This document shows, in pieces, positions 56,791-64,000 of a stretch of DNA of 64,000 nt. Position 1 is the first letter of the stretch. Each line of letters starts with the position of its first letter. The notes under the pieces are model-generated. The model was not told the origin of the DNA. It did no database searches and saw only the letters and a program-made list of their open reading frames with translations. Where the stretch lies: positions 19,446 through 83,445 of the forward strand of contig DMXI01000699.1 in NCBI GenBank assembly GCA_003483885.1, given 5' to 3'. Source of the DNA: Microscillaceae bacterium (lineage in GTDB: Bacteria > Bacteroidota > Bacteroidia > Cytophagales > Microscillaceae). The position numbers and the translations under genes are program-made.

Positions 56791-59181
56791 CTAGATTTCT
56801 GGTACGATCTTAACATTCTCTAAAATTGCACCTTGAGATTTTGCATAATCGTATTGAGATTGACTCATGGAAGTACCTCTAAGTTTAGCATTGCATAAAT
56901 TTGCTCTATTGAGAACAGCACCACGTAAATTTGTCCCCTGTAGGTTTGCATCACGAAGGTAAGCTCTATACAAGTTGGCCATTCCTAAATTTGCATTTAC
57001 TAAATTAGCACCTTGTAAATGTGCCCCCCACAAATTAGCTTCTGTCAATATGGCTTTTGATAATGATGCTTCCCATAGCTCTGCATTGTGTAAATCAGCA
57101 CCTTCTAAATTTGCTTTATCTAAATTTGCCTTAAAAAAATTCACTTCTCTCAAGCGAGTAAAGGCTAAATTTGCTCCTTTTAAATTTGATCTTTCTAAAT
57201 TTGATCTATACAAACTAGCCTCTCTTAAATCAGCATTGCCTAGGTTTGATTTTTTTAAATTTGATTTTTCTAAGACTGCCCCTACTAAAGAGCTGTTTTG
57301 AAAATCTACCTTCTCAAGGTTCATGTCTGATAAATTGATGTCTTGTAAATCCTTTCTTATCAATTTCTGGCCACTTAAATTCAGGTTTATAATATTTACT
57401 GTTTGTGTATATTTGACAAACGAATCAAAAGCCACATTACCAATATCCTGAAAGAAACTCTTCTCGCTGTCTATACAGCTTACAATTGCAAAAAAGTTAT
57501 TACAAAAATTACGGCTTTTATCTAATGATTTTAACATTGTATCTCCTTTACAAGAATCAAGTAAAAAATCATTATCTACGAAGTAGGGAAAATAATTAAT
57601 CAAATGCTGAATCAGGCGCATTTTATCTTCTAATTCTTTGTAACTTAGAACCTCTATTAAGTAACCTATCACCTCATCTGTAAAACATTTTGTATCAAAT
57701 ATTTTTGCCAATAATCTAAAAGCTTCTTGGCCTTTTACAATGTAACTTAACTTTAATAAGTCATCCCAAACTTTTTCAGCAGTCAAATATTCTCCTAAGG
57801 ATTTATGCAAAAATTCAATTGCTAGCCTAGATTTATCATCACTTCCGTTATCAGTTTTATGCTTATTTACTTTTTTAAAATAAAAGCTTACCAATAAGCT
57901 TTCTAAAGCATTTTGATATTGAGGGATGTTTTTGACCGACTCCAACTCTAATATTTTACTTTGATGAATGTATTCGTATTCAGATTTGAAAATTTCAAAA
58001 GCTATATCTCTCAAAGCTTTTAAAAAATCTATCTTTTCAACCCCTTTTAAATGTGGGGTTTGTTGGTAATCATCATAAGCCTTTTCCAAAACAGTATCAA
58101 ACACTATTTCATATACCTTCGCTCTGTTTACATATTCAGTTAAATCAATTTCAATAAACGCGATGAAATAAAGTAAAATCGGTAACTCTAGCAGTTCATA
58201 TAAATATTTATACTTAGGTGTATTATTTTTGACTGCTGTATATTCAATCAACTTTTCTTTTGGAAATTGATTTGGGTAATAGTTATCAAAGTTATTAAGC
58301 CATTCTAATTGTTTTTTTTGACTTAAACCTCTTAATTTCAACACAAGTGTATGAGACCTTTTTGTATTAAAAGTTTCTAAATTGATATAATGAAGTCTTG
58401 ACGTAATAATTACTTTTAATGCATAATACTTATCTACCAAAGACTGTATCTTTTCACAAAAAAGATTAATATAGCTATTCTCTAAGTTAGAACTCATGGC
58501 AAGCTCATCTAAACCATCTAATATAATAATACTATTGGCAAGCATTTTATGAGTAAAAACATCAGTTTTTAGTTGATACTTTTGTACTTCCTCTAAAATT
58601 ACGTCAAGTGGGTTTATAATTAATTGATGGATATTATCAATATCTCTAAGTCTTATGTAAATAATGGGTGAGGAAACATTTTCCGTTTTTGTTAAGGTGT
58701 AAAATAAATGATGACAACAGGAAGTTTTGCCTTGTCCAGGTTGCCCTAATAAGAAAATTAAACGCTTATGTTTCAAATTGACAGAATAATCTCCTAAGAT
58801 CAACTTATCAAAACGGGGGGATTGTTTTAATATATTGATGAGTATTTCATTTGCTGTAAAAGAACCTGTTATTTTAATAAAAACTTCCTTAAGCAAAGTA
58901 AAATCTTGATATCTACCTTTTTCAAGTGAGCCCCTATATACATCTATAAAAGGTTCTACATAGATATCTTTCAATGTAATACCTTTAGCATCATTCAGAA
59001 TTATGCTCTCATAATTCCGTTCATTAAGTTCATCATAATAATCCTTCAGAATTTGAAGATCAAAAACAGGAGTTTGTAAGGCATTGTAGTTTTCAATATA
59101 ATCTTTTCCTACATTAACTTGCTTATGAATCTTATCCCCTTCTACATTATCCCCACTACCTTTAGGTTCTTGCTTACTCAT
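56791..59181 (-). CDS. NACHT/STAND NTPase with pentapeptide repeats
   Basis: A 796-residue protein from the ATG at 59181; 19 further codons lie upstream but MSKQEPKGSGDNVEGDK is a better N-terminus. Walker A is GQPGQGKTSCC (about 145-155) and Walker B is IIILDGLDELA (about 218-228); the helical STAND half extends to about 600. The last about 190 residues are tandem pentapeptide repeats (A(D/N)LxxA) forming a right-handed beta-helix. NACHT NTPases of this layout act as innate immune sensors against phages in some bacteria; the pentapeptide part could be the ligand-sensing or effector end. The gene is clearly more AT-rich than its neighbours, suggesting transfer. Confidence 0.8.
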   Translation of the reverse strand: MSKQEPKGSGDNVEGDKIHKQVNVGKDYIENYNALQTPVFDLQILKDYYDELNERNYESIILNDAKGITLKDIYVEPFIDVYRGSLEKGRYQDFTLLKEVFIKITGSFTANEILINILKQSPRFDKLILGDYSVNLKHKRLIFLLGQPGQGKTSCCHHLFYTLTKTENVSSPIIYIRLRDIDNIHQLIINPLDVILEEVQKYQLKTDVFTHKMLANSIIILDGLDELAMSSNLENSYINLFCEKIQSLVDKYYALKVIITSRLHYINLETFNTKRSHTLVLKLRGLSQKKQLEWLNNFDNYYPNQFPKEKLIEYTAVKNNTPKYKYLYELLELPILLYFIAFIEIDLTEYVNRAKVYEIVFDTVLEKAYDDYQQTPHLKGVEKIDFLKALRDIAFEIFKSEYEYIHQSKILELESVKNIPQYQNALESLLVSFYFKKVNKHKTDNGSDDKSRLAIEFLHKSLGEYLTAEKVWDDLLKLSYIVKGQEAFRLLAKIFDTKCFTDEVIGYLIEVLSYKELEDKMRLIQHLINYFPYFVDNDFLLDSCKGDTMLKSLDKSRNFCNNFFAIVSCIDSEKSFFQDIGNVAFDSFVKYTQTVNIINLNLSGQKLIRKDLQDINLSDMNLEKVDFQNSSLVGAVLEKSNLKKSNLGNADLREASLYRSNLERSNLKGANLAFTRLREVNFFKANLDKANLEGADLHNAELWEASLSKAILTEANLWGAHLQGANLVNANLGMANLYRAYLRDANLQGTNLRGAVLNRANLCNAKLRGTSMSQSQYDYAKSQGAILENVKIVPEI

Positions 59182-59258
59182 ATACTTATTTGATTTACCA
59201 ATATGTCCAGTTTTGATAGAAAGATTTGCCCTAAGCAATATAAGGAAATCCTCTCCAA

Positions 59259-60140
59259 CTACCTAAACCAAAAAACATCTCTAGTGCTATGGTAAGGGGT
59301 ATTCACCAGTTTTACCTCGCATACGCAACGAAAGCCCAACCAGTTATCGGGCAGAAAATAACGCTGCTGACGGCGGATTTTGCAGGCTTCTTTGCGGTGT
59401 CGCCAACTCCCCCCTTTGGCCACGCCTTCGGTGGCGGTCATTTCGGCTACATTGCCTATCATTTGGTGCAGCCCCAATGCATTGGGTGGATATTCGGTAA
59501 TTTTTTTGAGGGTAAAGGTCTTGCTTTTATGGTTGCGGTAATTCACCAGCGGGTCAGGAGGGCGCATGCGTACGGGGGCTTCTGCCTCTATCTTATACCA
59601 TTTTTTGAGGCCGTGTGGATATAGGCTTACGTCTAACCCACCTTTGGCGGCCTTTTCCCACTCCTCAATGGTGGGCAAACGAAAGGTAAACTGCCAGTGA
59701 GTGCCTTCGGGAGCAGGGTTTTCTTGGTTGTACAATTCGGTGACTACCGCCGAGCGCCACTTGCAAAAGTTTTGTGCCTGGGCAAAGCTCACTCCTACTA
59801 CCGGCTGATAACGATAAGCGGGATGAGTCACCAAATTGCCCCGTTCGGTTTGGCAAATGCTGCTGTTGGGTACCTGGTCGTTGTAAAAGTTTTGGGTAAT
59901 GAGGTTTTTGCTTACCCCCTGCTTGAGGTAATGCAAATACTCCAGCCAGTGTAGGTTGGCTATCTCGGTTTTGTCTACAAAGAGGCTGTCTTGCAGCCAC
60001 ACTGTATTGGGTGGAACAGGTAAGTTTTTAGGGGGAGTATTTTGCGCCCAGAGCGAGTTCAGAGGCCATACCAAAGCCCATAAAATACCCACCCAGCAAC
60101 TTGCAAAAGCGGGCTTTTTTTTATTACTTAATAGATTCAT
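59259..60140 (-). CDS. Secreted FGE-sulfatase (SUMF1)-fold protein
   Basis: The protein has 293 residues from the ATG at 60140 (a start at 60149 is possible). A signal peptide (CWVGILWALVWPLNSLWAQ) leads to a formylglycine-generating-enzyme-like domain: VDKTEIANLHWLEYL, PVVGVSFAQAQNFCKWRS, LPTIEEWEKAAKGG, and GNVAEMTATEGVAKGGSW, ending WLGFRCV. GldJ/GldK gliding proteins share this fold; so do domains fused to NACHT and caspase proteins. It lies 77 bases upstream of the NACHT gene on the same strand, but its base composition differs. Confidence 0.78.
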   Translation of the reverse strand: MNLLSNKKKPAFASCWVGILWALVWPLNSLWAQNTPPKNLPVPPNTVWLQDSLFVDKTEIANLHWLEYLHYLKQGVSKNLITQNFYNDQVPNSSICQTERGNLVTHPAYRYQPVVGVSFAQAQNFCKWRSAVVTELYNQENPAPEGTHWQFTFRLPTIEEWEKAAKGGLDVSLYPHGLKKWYKIEAEAPVRMRPPDPLVNYRNHKSKTFTLKKITEYPPNALGLHQMIGNVAEMTATEGVAKGGSWRHRKEACKIRRQQRYFLPDNWLGFRCVCEVKLVNTPYHSTRDVFWFR

Positions 60141-60243
60141 TTTTAACACTTTATTATCTTATATGGCTTAATTGCCACGTTGTTAAATTGTTGCGCAAAG
60201 CGCTTCAAAACAATCAAATTATTCAAATACAATTTAGTTAACG

Positions 60244-60699
60244 TTGACTCGGAAAGAAGCTTTTATAAAAATCTGTAGTTTTTGCGCGTATCAGGAGCGT
60301 TCCCAGCAAGAGGTAAGAGATAAACTCTATAGTTATGGGCTTTATCAGGATGAAGTAGAAAACTTGATTTGCGATTTGATAGAAGACAATTTTATCAACG
60401 AAGAACGCTTTGCCAAGATTTACGCGGGGAGTAAGTTTCGCACAAAAAAATGGGGACGCATCAAAATTACCCAACATCTTAAGCAAAAAGGCATTTCGGA
60501 CTATTGCATTCGCAGCGGGATGAAGGAAATCGAGGATGACGACTATGACCAGACCCTGGAAGAAATATTGATAAAAAAGTACCCAAGTGTTACCGGAGCT
60601 AAAGATTATTTGCGAAAGCAAAAGCTGGCCCGCTTTGCCATTGGGCGAGGCTTTGAGCCAGAATTGGTTTGGGGGAAGATCAAGGAGGTCATTCAGTGA
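60244..60699 (+). CDS. recX: Regulatory protein RecX
   Basis: A 151-residue protein with three helical RecX repeats: FCAYQERSQQEVRDKLYSYGL, LIEDNFINEERFAKIYAGSKF and KYPSVTGAKDYLRKQKLARFAIGRGF. It modulates RecA filament assembly. Translation must begin at TTG (60244), because an in-frame stop lies three codons upstream and no ATG is available. It is not adjacent to recA here. Confidence 0.85.
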   Translation: MTRKEAFIKICSFCAYQERSQQEVRDKLYSYGLYQDEVENLICDLIEDNFINEERFAKIYAGSKFRTKKWGRIKITQHLKQKGISDYCIRSGMKEIEDDDYDQTLEEILIKKYPSVTGAKDYLRKQKLARFAIGRGFEPELVWGKIKEVIQ

Positions 60700-61408
60700 T
60701 TTAGAATTAGCAAACACAGGCGCCCTGAAACCTTGATACCGTCTATATAAAAAACAATGACTATAACCCAGATTACAATTCATCTCCAGCTTGTGGGTCT
60801 TACCGAAGGGCAATGTTATTAAGTTAGACAAGGAATAATAGTTAACGAATCAAGATTACCTACGGTGAGCTCACGCTGTTTGGTTGAATAAAGAGGCTGA
60901 CGCCATCAAATCAAAAAATCTTTTTTCCCTTCGTGATTCAGCGTTCGTTAATCGATACTCATTTTTGTCGTAGAAGAGGCCTACAAAAGCCACTCGAGAG
61001 CGGAAAGTTGTTTTATCACCGGATAAGTCAGGTTCCAAAAAGTGGTTCCATCACCTTTGGTCTCCTTTCAGTAAGACCAAAGGCCAGAAAGAGGCTGACA
61101 CCATCAAATCAAAAAATCTTTTTTCCCTTCGTGATTCAGCGTTCGTTAATCGATATTCGATATTCATTTTTGTCGTAGAAGAGACCCTACCCTTTGCTCA
61201 ATACTATAAAAATTGCTGTTTCGCTTTTGGCTATAATCGTAAATATCGCTTTCCTCAGAAAACAAAACCCTGTTGTCGCTTATATTCTAAAAAAGGTCTA
61301 ATAGTATGGTTTTGTAATGTTAAAAAAAAGATAATACGCTCGATAAATATTTAGCCACAAGTCCCCTTACTTTTACCATTTACTAACCTCATAAAACTAT
61401 ACTAGATA
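60700..61408. repeat. Intergenic region with 88-96-base direct repeats
   Basis: Bases 60893-60980 and 61091-61186 are near-identical direct repeats (GAGGCTGACxCCATCAAATC through GTCGTAGAAGAG). Between them CCTTTGGTCT at 61054 and AGACCAAAGG at 61074 form a hairpin; a similar sequence occurs at 42870-42900. No gene is seen; an 81-codon frame inside the repeats is not supported. Confidence 0.65.
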
Positions 61409-63724
61409 ATGAATTTTATTACACTTAAACAAACCTTTAGAGGCTTGGGGCTATTGCTATTCATGCTTGGCTTTTCGCTCACTAACCACGCACAAATCGT
61501 TATCAATGAAATCCATGCTGACCCTGCTACTGGTTTGGCAGGAGACGCCAACAATGATGGTAGCCGCGATGCATCAGCTGACGAATTTGTAGAACTTTAC
61601 AATACCGGAAGTAGTGCCGTGAATATCTCGGGATGGCGTTTGCGGGACAACGCCAATAGCAACCGTCATACTTTTCCTGAAGGGACCATACTCGGTGCCA
61701 AACAAGCGATTGTAGTATTTGGAGGAGGAAATCCAAATGGGAATTTTGGAGGAGCCTTGGTACAAACAGCCAGCAGTGGAGCTTTTGGGCTCAACAACGG
61801 TGGAGATCGTGTAAGTTTATTAGACCCTAGTGGCACTACTGTAGCTTCATACAATTACAGTGGTTCAGAGGGAGGCGATAATCAATCTATCACTCGTAGC
61901 CCAGATGGTCTGGGGAGTTTTCAGAAACACTTGTCTGTTTCTGGGCTTCGCTACACCCCTGGCACCAATACTGCCGGCGAGGCTTTTGGTGATACTGGCG
62001 GAAACAGTGGTTGCAGTACTACCATCCAAAATTTTCCTTACAACGAAAGTTTCGAGAACAGTTTTGGTAATTGGACCCAAGCTACCTCTGATGATCTGGA
62101 CTTTAACCGTATTTCGGGTAGCACACCTTCTAATGGCACTGGCCCCTCCTCGGCCAGTAATGGCAACACTTATATCTATGTAGAAGCCTCCGGAAACGAC
62201 ACCGGATACCCTAACAAAAACGCTACATTGATTAGTCCTTGCTTTGACTTGTCAACAGTAGATAATCCTTCTATTAAATTTGATTATCATATGTATGGTA
62301 GTGCCATCAACAACCTTAGTGTAGAAGTAACGACCAATGGTGGTAATTCCTGGGCACAAATTTTCACAAAGTCCAGCAATCAAGGAGACCGCTGGTTTAC
62401 CCAAACCCTTGACTTAAACGCATACAAAAGCACTCGTACTCAAGTTAGATTTACAGCAATTACCGGATCTGGTTCTTCAGGGTGGAGTAGCGATATTGCT
62501 TTAGATAATGTCCAGGTAGGAGCTACTGGCTCTTCGGGAGGTGGCGGAAGCAACAATCCTTTGCACGTAGTAACCTGGAACATAGAGCAATTTGGCAGTT
62601 CAGCTGGTGGGCCTTCTCCTGAAAGTACCCAAAAAGAAAGAGCAAAAGCGATTATTCAAAGTTTAGATGCCGATGTGTACGCTTTGCAAGAAATTGCAAA
62701 CGAAAACCTTATGAATGAATTAGTCAATGAGTTGCCTGGATATAGCTGGGTATACTCTACTTTTGTTTCTGGCGGTACCAATACTCCAGGTATTACCACT
62801 AAGTTGGCCTTTGTTTATAAAACTTCTCGGGTAAAATTTATTGCTGCACAGGCCTTGCTTACTGACTTGCACCCTTATTACAATGGAGGTGACCAAAGTT
62901 TTGTGGCTGATTTTCCCACGGGAAACCCTAATCGTTTTTGGGCAAGTGGCCGTATGCCTTATATGCTTACTGCCGATGTAACTATTGGTGGAGCTACTGA
63001 GCGGGTATATTTTGTGAATGTACACGCCAAGGCAAGAAGTGGCGCTACCAACCGATCACGTCGTCGTTATGATGTTCGGAGATTGAAAGAATATTTGGAT
63101 AGCAATTTAGGAGATGTGAATCTAGTGCTCTTAGGTGACTACAACGATCAGTTGGATTACAGCGACTCTCCCTACAATATTTACTTTAATGATAATGCCG
63201 CCAATCCTGGAGCAGATGGGGAGTATTATAGTATGTTGACGCGTCAGTTAGACATTGATGGCGAAAATACCTTTGTAGGAAGCACTGCTTTTCTAGATCA
63301 TATTTCCATTACTGATGAATTAGTAGATAATTACATTACAGGCTCGCTCAAAGTACACAATGAAGTGGTAACACCTGACTTTACCAGCTGCACCTCAGAT
63401 CACATTCCCGTTTCTATCAAGCTTGAATTTGGTAACTCCACAACCAATCGCATCAGTACTTTAGTAGATGCACCAGCCCTAGATTGGACAGTATATCCCA
63501 ATCCTGCTCCTTCAAAACTAGTACAGGTAAAGGTACCATTCATTCAATCGGAAACTGTTACCCAAATACAAGTTTACAATCATTTGGGGCAGTTAATCGA
63601 TCAAGTAAATGCGCCATCTGGAACAACGGTGCCGATAAAGCTAGGCAACATTCACGGAACCTATCATGTAGTATTACATACCTCTAACGGTCATCAATAT
63701 ACCAAGAAGGTAATGTTTAAGTAG
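61409..63724 (+). CDS. T9SS-exported lamin-tail/endonuclease-exonuclease-phosphatase protein
   Basis: A 771-residue exported protein. The signal peptide is about residues 1-29 (ending TNHAQ). A lamin-tail domain covers about 30-165 (INEIHADP; DEFVELYNTGSSAVNISGWRL). A MAM/jelly-roll-like domain follows at about 200-375. The EEP nuclease/phosphatase domain at about 385-675 has VVTWNIEQFG, LLGDYNDQLD and SDHIPVSIKL, the catalytic Asn, Asp and His positions. Residues about 690-771 are a type IX secretion C-terminal domain (WTVYPNPA; ending TKKVMFK). It is probably a surface or secreted nuclease. Confidence 0.88.
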   Translation: MNFITLKQTFRGLGLLLFMLGFSLTNHAQIVINEIHADPATGLAGDANNDGSRDASADEFVELYNTGSSAVNISGWRLRDNANSNRHTFPEGTILGAKQAIVVFGGGNPNGNFGGALVQTASSGAFGLNNGGDRVSLLDPSGTTVASYNYSGSEGGDNQSITRSPDGLGSFQKHLSVSGLRYTPGTNTAGEAFGDTGGNSGCSTTIQNFPYNESFENSFGNWTQATSDDLDFNRISGSTPSNGTGPSSASNGNTYIYVEASGNDTGYPNKNATLISPCFDLSTVDNPSIKFDYHMYGSAINNLSVEVTTNGGNSWAQIFTKSSNQGDRWFTQTLDLNAYKSTRTQVRFTAITGSGSSGWSSDIALDNVQVGATGSSGGGGSNNPLHVVTWNIEQFGSSAGGPSPESTQKERAKAIIQSLDADVYALQEIANENLMNELVNELPGYSWVYSTFVSGGTNTPGITTKLAFVYKTSRVKFIAAQALLTDLHPYYNGGDQSFVADFPTGNPNRFWASGRMPYMLTADVTIGGATERVYFVNVHAKARSGATNRSRRRYDVRRLKEYLDSNLGDVNLVLLGDYNDQLDYSDSPYNIYFNDNAANPGADGEYYSMLTRQLDIDGENTFVGSTAFLDHISITDELVDNYITGSLKVHNEVVTPDFTSCTSDHIPVSIKLEFGNSTTNRISTLVDAPALDWTVYPNPAPSKLVQVKVPFIQSETVTQIQVYNHLGQLIDQVNAPSGTTVPIKLGNIHGTYHVVLHTSNGHQYTKKVMFK

Positions 63725-63760
63725 GTCTGAATGTTTTAGAGGCTAACTGAATATTTTTTC

Positions 63761-63792
63761 ATAAGCCATTTCAAGTTTTTGGAATGGCTTAT
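63761..63792 (+). terminator. Terminator-like hairpin after the nuclease gene
   Basis: ATAAGCCATT at 63761 pairs with AATGGCTTAT at 63783, a ten-base stem with a 12-base loop followed by ATTTATTG. Confidence 0.7.
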
Positions 63793-63809
63793 ATTTATTG
63801 TAGATCATA

Positions 63810-64000
63810 CTACTGGACATTTTTTCGTTTGTGGAGACACCATAGCCGTCAGGCTAAGCAAAAATTACTTCTTTCCGCCTCGGTTCGGTGTCTCTGTCTA
63901 GCAATATATAGCGCCTTCAAACTTCACTTACGCGAGGTCTCGATCCGCTTGTGAGACACAAGCGGCTTCCAAGTCCTCCGACAGGTCGGAACTGTGAGCC
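63810..64000. repeat. Dispersed repeat (long form) at the window end
   Basis: This copy matches 44755-44915 over most of its length (CGTCAGGCTAAGC, ATTACTTCTTTCCGCCTCGG, GAGGTCTCGATCCGCTTGTG) and 38260 in CTTCCAAGTCC. It continues to the last base, with an added CCGACAGGTCGG palindrome near 63980. Confidence 0.65.

Noticed and set aside
60933..61178. 81-codon frame between the direct repeats
   Set aside because: It consists mainly of the two repeat copies, read in one frame, and has no family match.

Overview
The window looks like chromosomal DNA of a gliding, marine-type member of the Bacteroidetes (Cytophagales-like; I would guess a Microscilla relative, but the sequence alone does not prove it). 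The grounds are: a protein with a C-terminal type IX secretion sorting domain, LytS/LytTR regulation, PD40-OmpA and WD40-caspase proteins, TPR-CHAT proteins, an almost complete lack of Shine-Dalgarno sequences, a TTTG/TAnnTTTG-type promoter, and moderate-to-low G+C. No rRNA, tRNA, phage or plasmid genes were found.

Region 1 (1-26325, all + strand) is a surface glycan locus of 24 tightly packed genes, many overlapping by 1-20 bases. Genes 1-7 (2-6625) form a complete-looking GDP/CMP-legionaminic acid pathway: synthase, hydrolysing 2-epimerase, N-acyltransferase, CBS-nucleotidyltransferase, CMP-sugar synthetase, 4,6-dehydratase and aminotransferase. A HisF-like/HisH-like/WbpG-like trio follows, which in known systems makes acetamidino sugars. 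Then come three Gfo/Idh/MocA oxidoreductases, an unknown protein, a WbpD-like and a WbpE-like enzyme (with one oxidoreductase, a UDP-GlcNAc3NAcA-type branch), glycosyltransferases, FkbM and class I methyltransferases, and two tyvelose-epimerase-type SDRs.

Region 2 (26326-27902) is non-coding. It contains the most unusual structure in the window: 13 copies of a degenerate block (core CCTCATTAAAAATGGAT) spaced mostly about 70-73 bp apart, with dissimilar DNA between them and no cas genes. Another glycosyltransferase follows it.

Region 3 (29112-41487) carries two secreted WD40-caspase proteins facing each other, with a four-helix-bundle (IVS-type) gene between them inside long imperfect inverted repeats. 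It continues with a PD40-OmpA protein, small exported proteins, and a LytS-type kinase with its LytTR regulator.

Region 4 (41600-56201) holds an LRR protein, a Na/Pi cotransporter, a small S24/S26-like protein, a crystallin-domain protein, a membrane-anchored TPR-HTH regulator followed by a giant secreted TPR-CHAT protein (sharing an upstream motif), a small ITR-bounded MITE-like element, and an ahpC-ahpD peroxidase pair.

Region 5 (56202-64000) has an AT-rich NACHT/STAND NTPase with pentapeptide repeats, a secreted FGE-sulfatase-fold protein, RecX, and a T9SS-exported lamin-tail/endonuclease protein. Long intergenic spaces throughout carry members of a dispersed palindromic repeat family.
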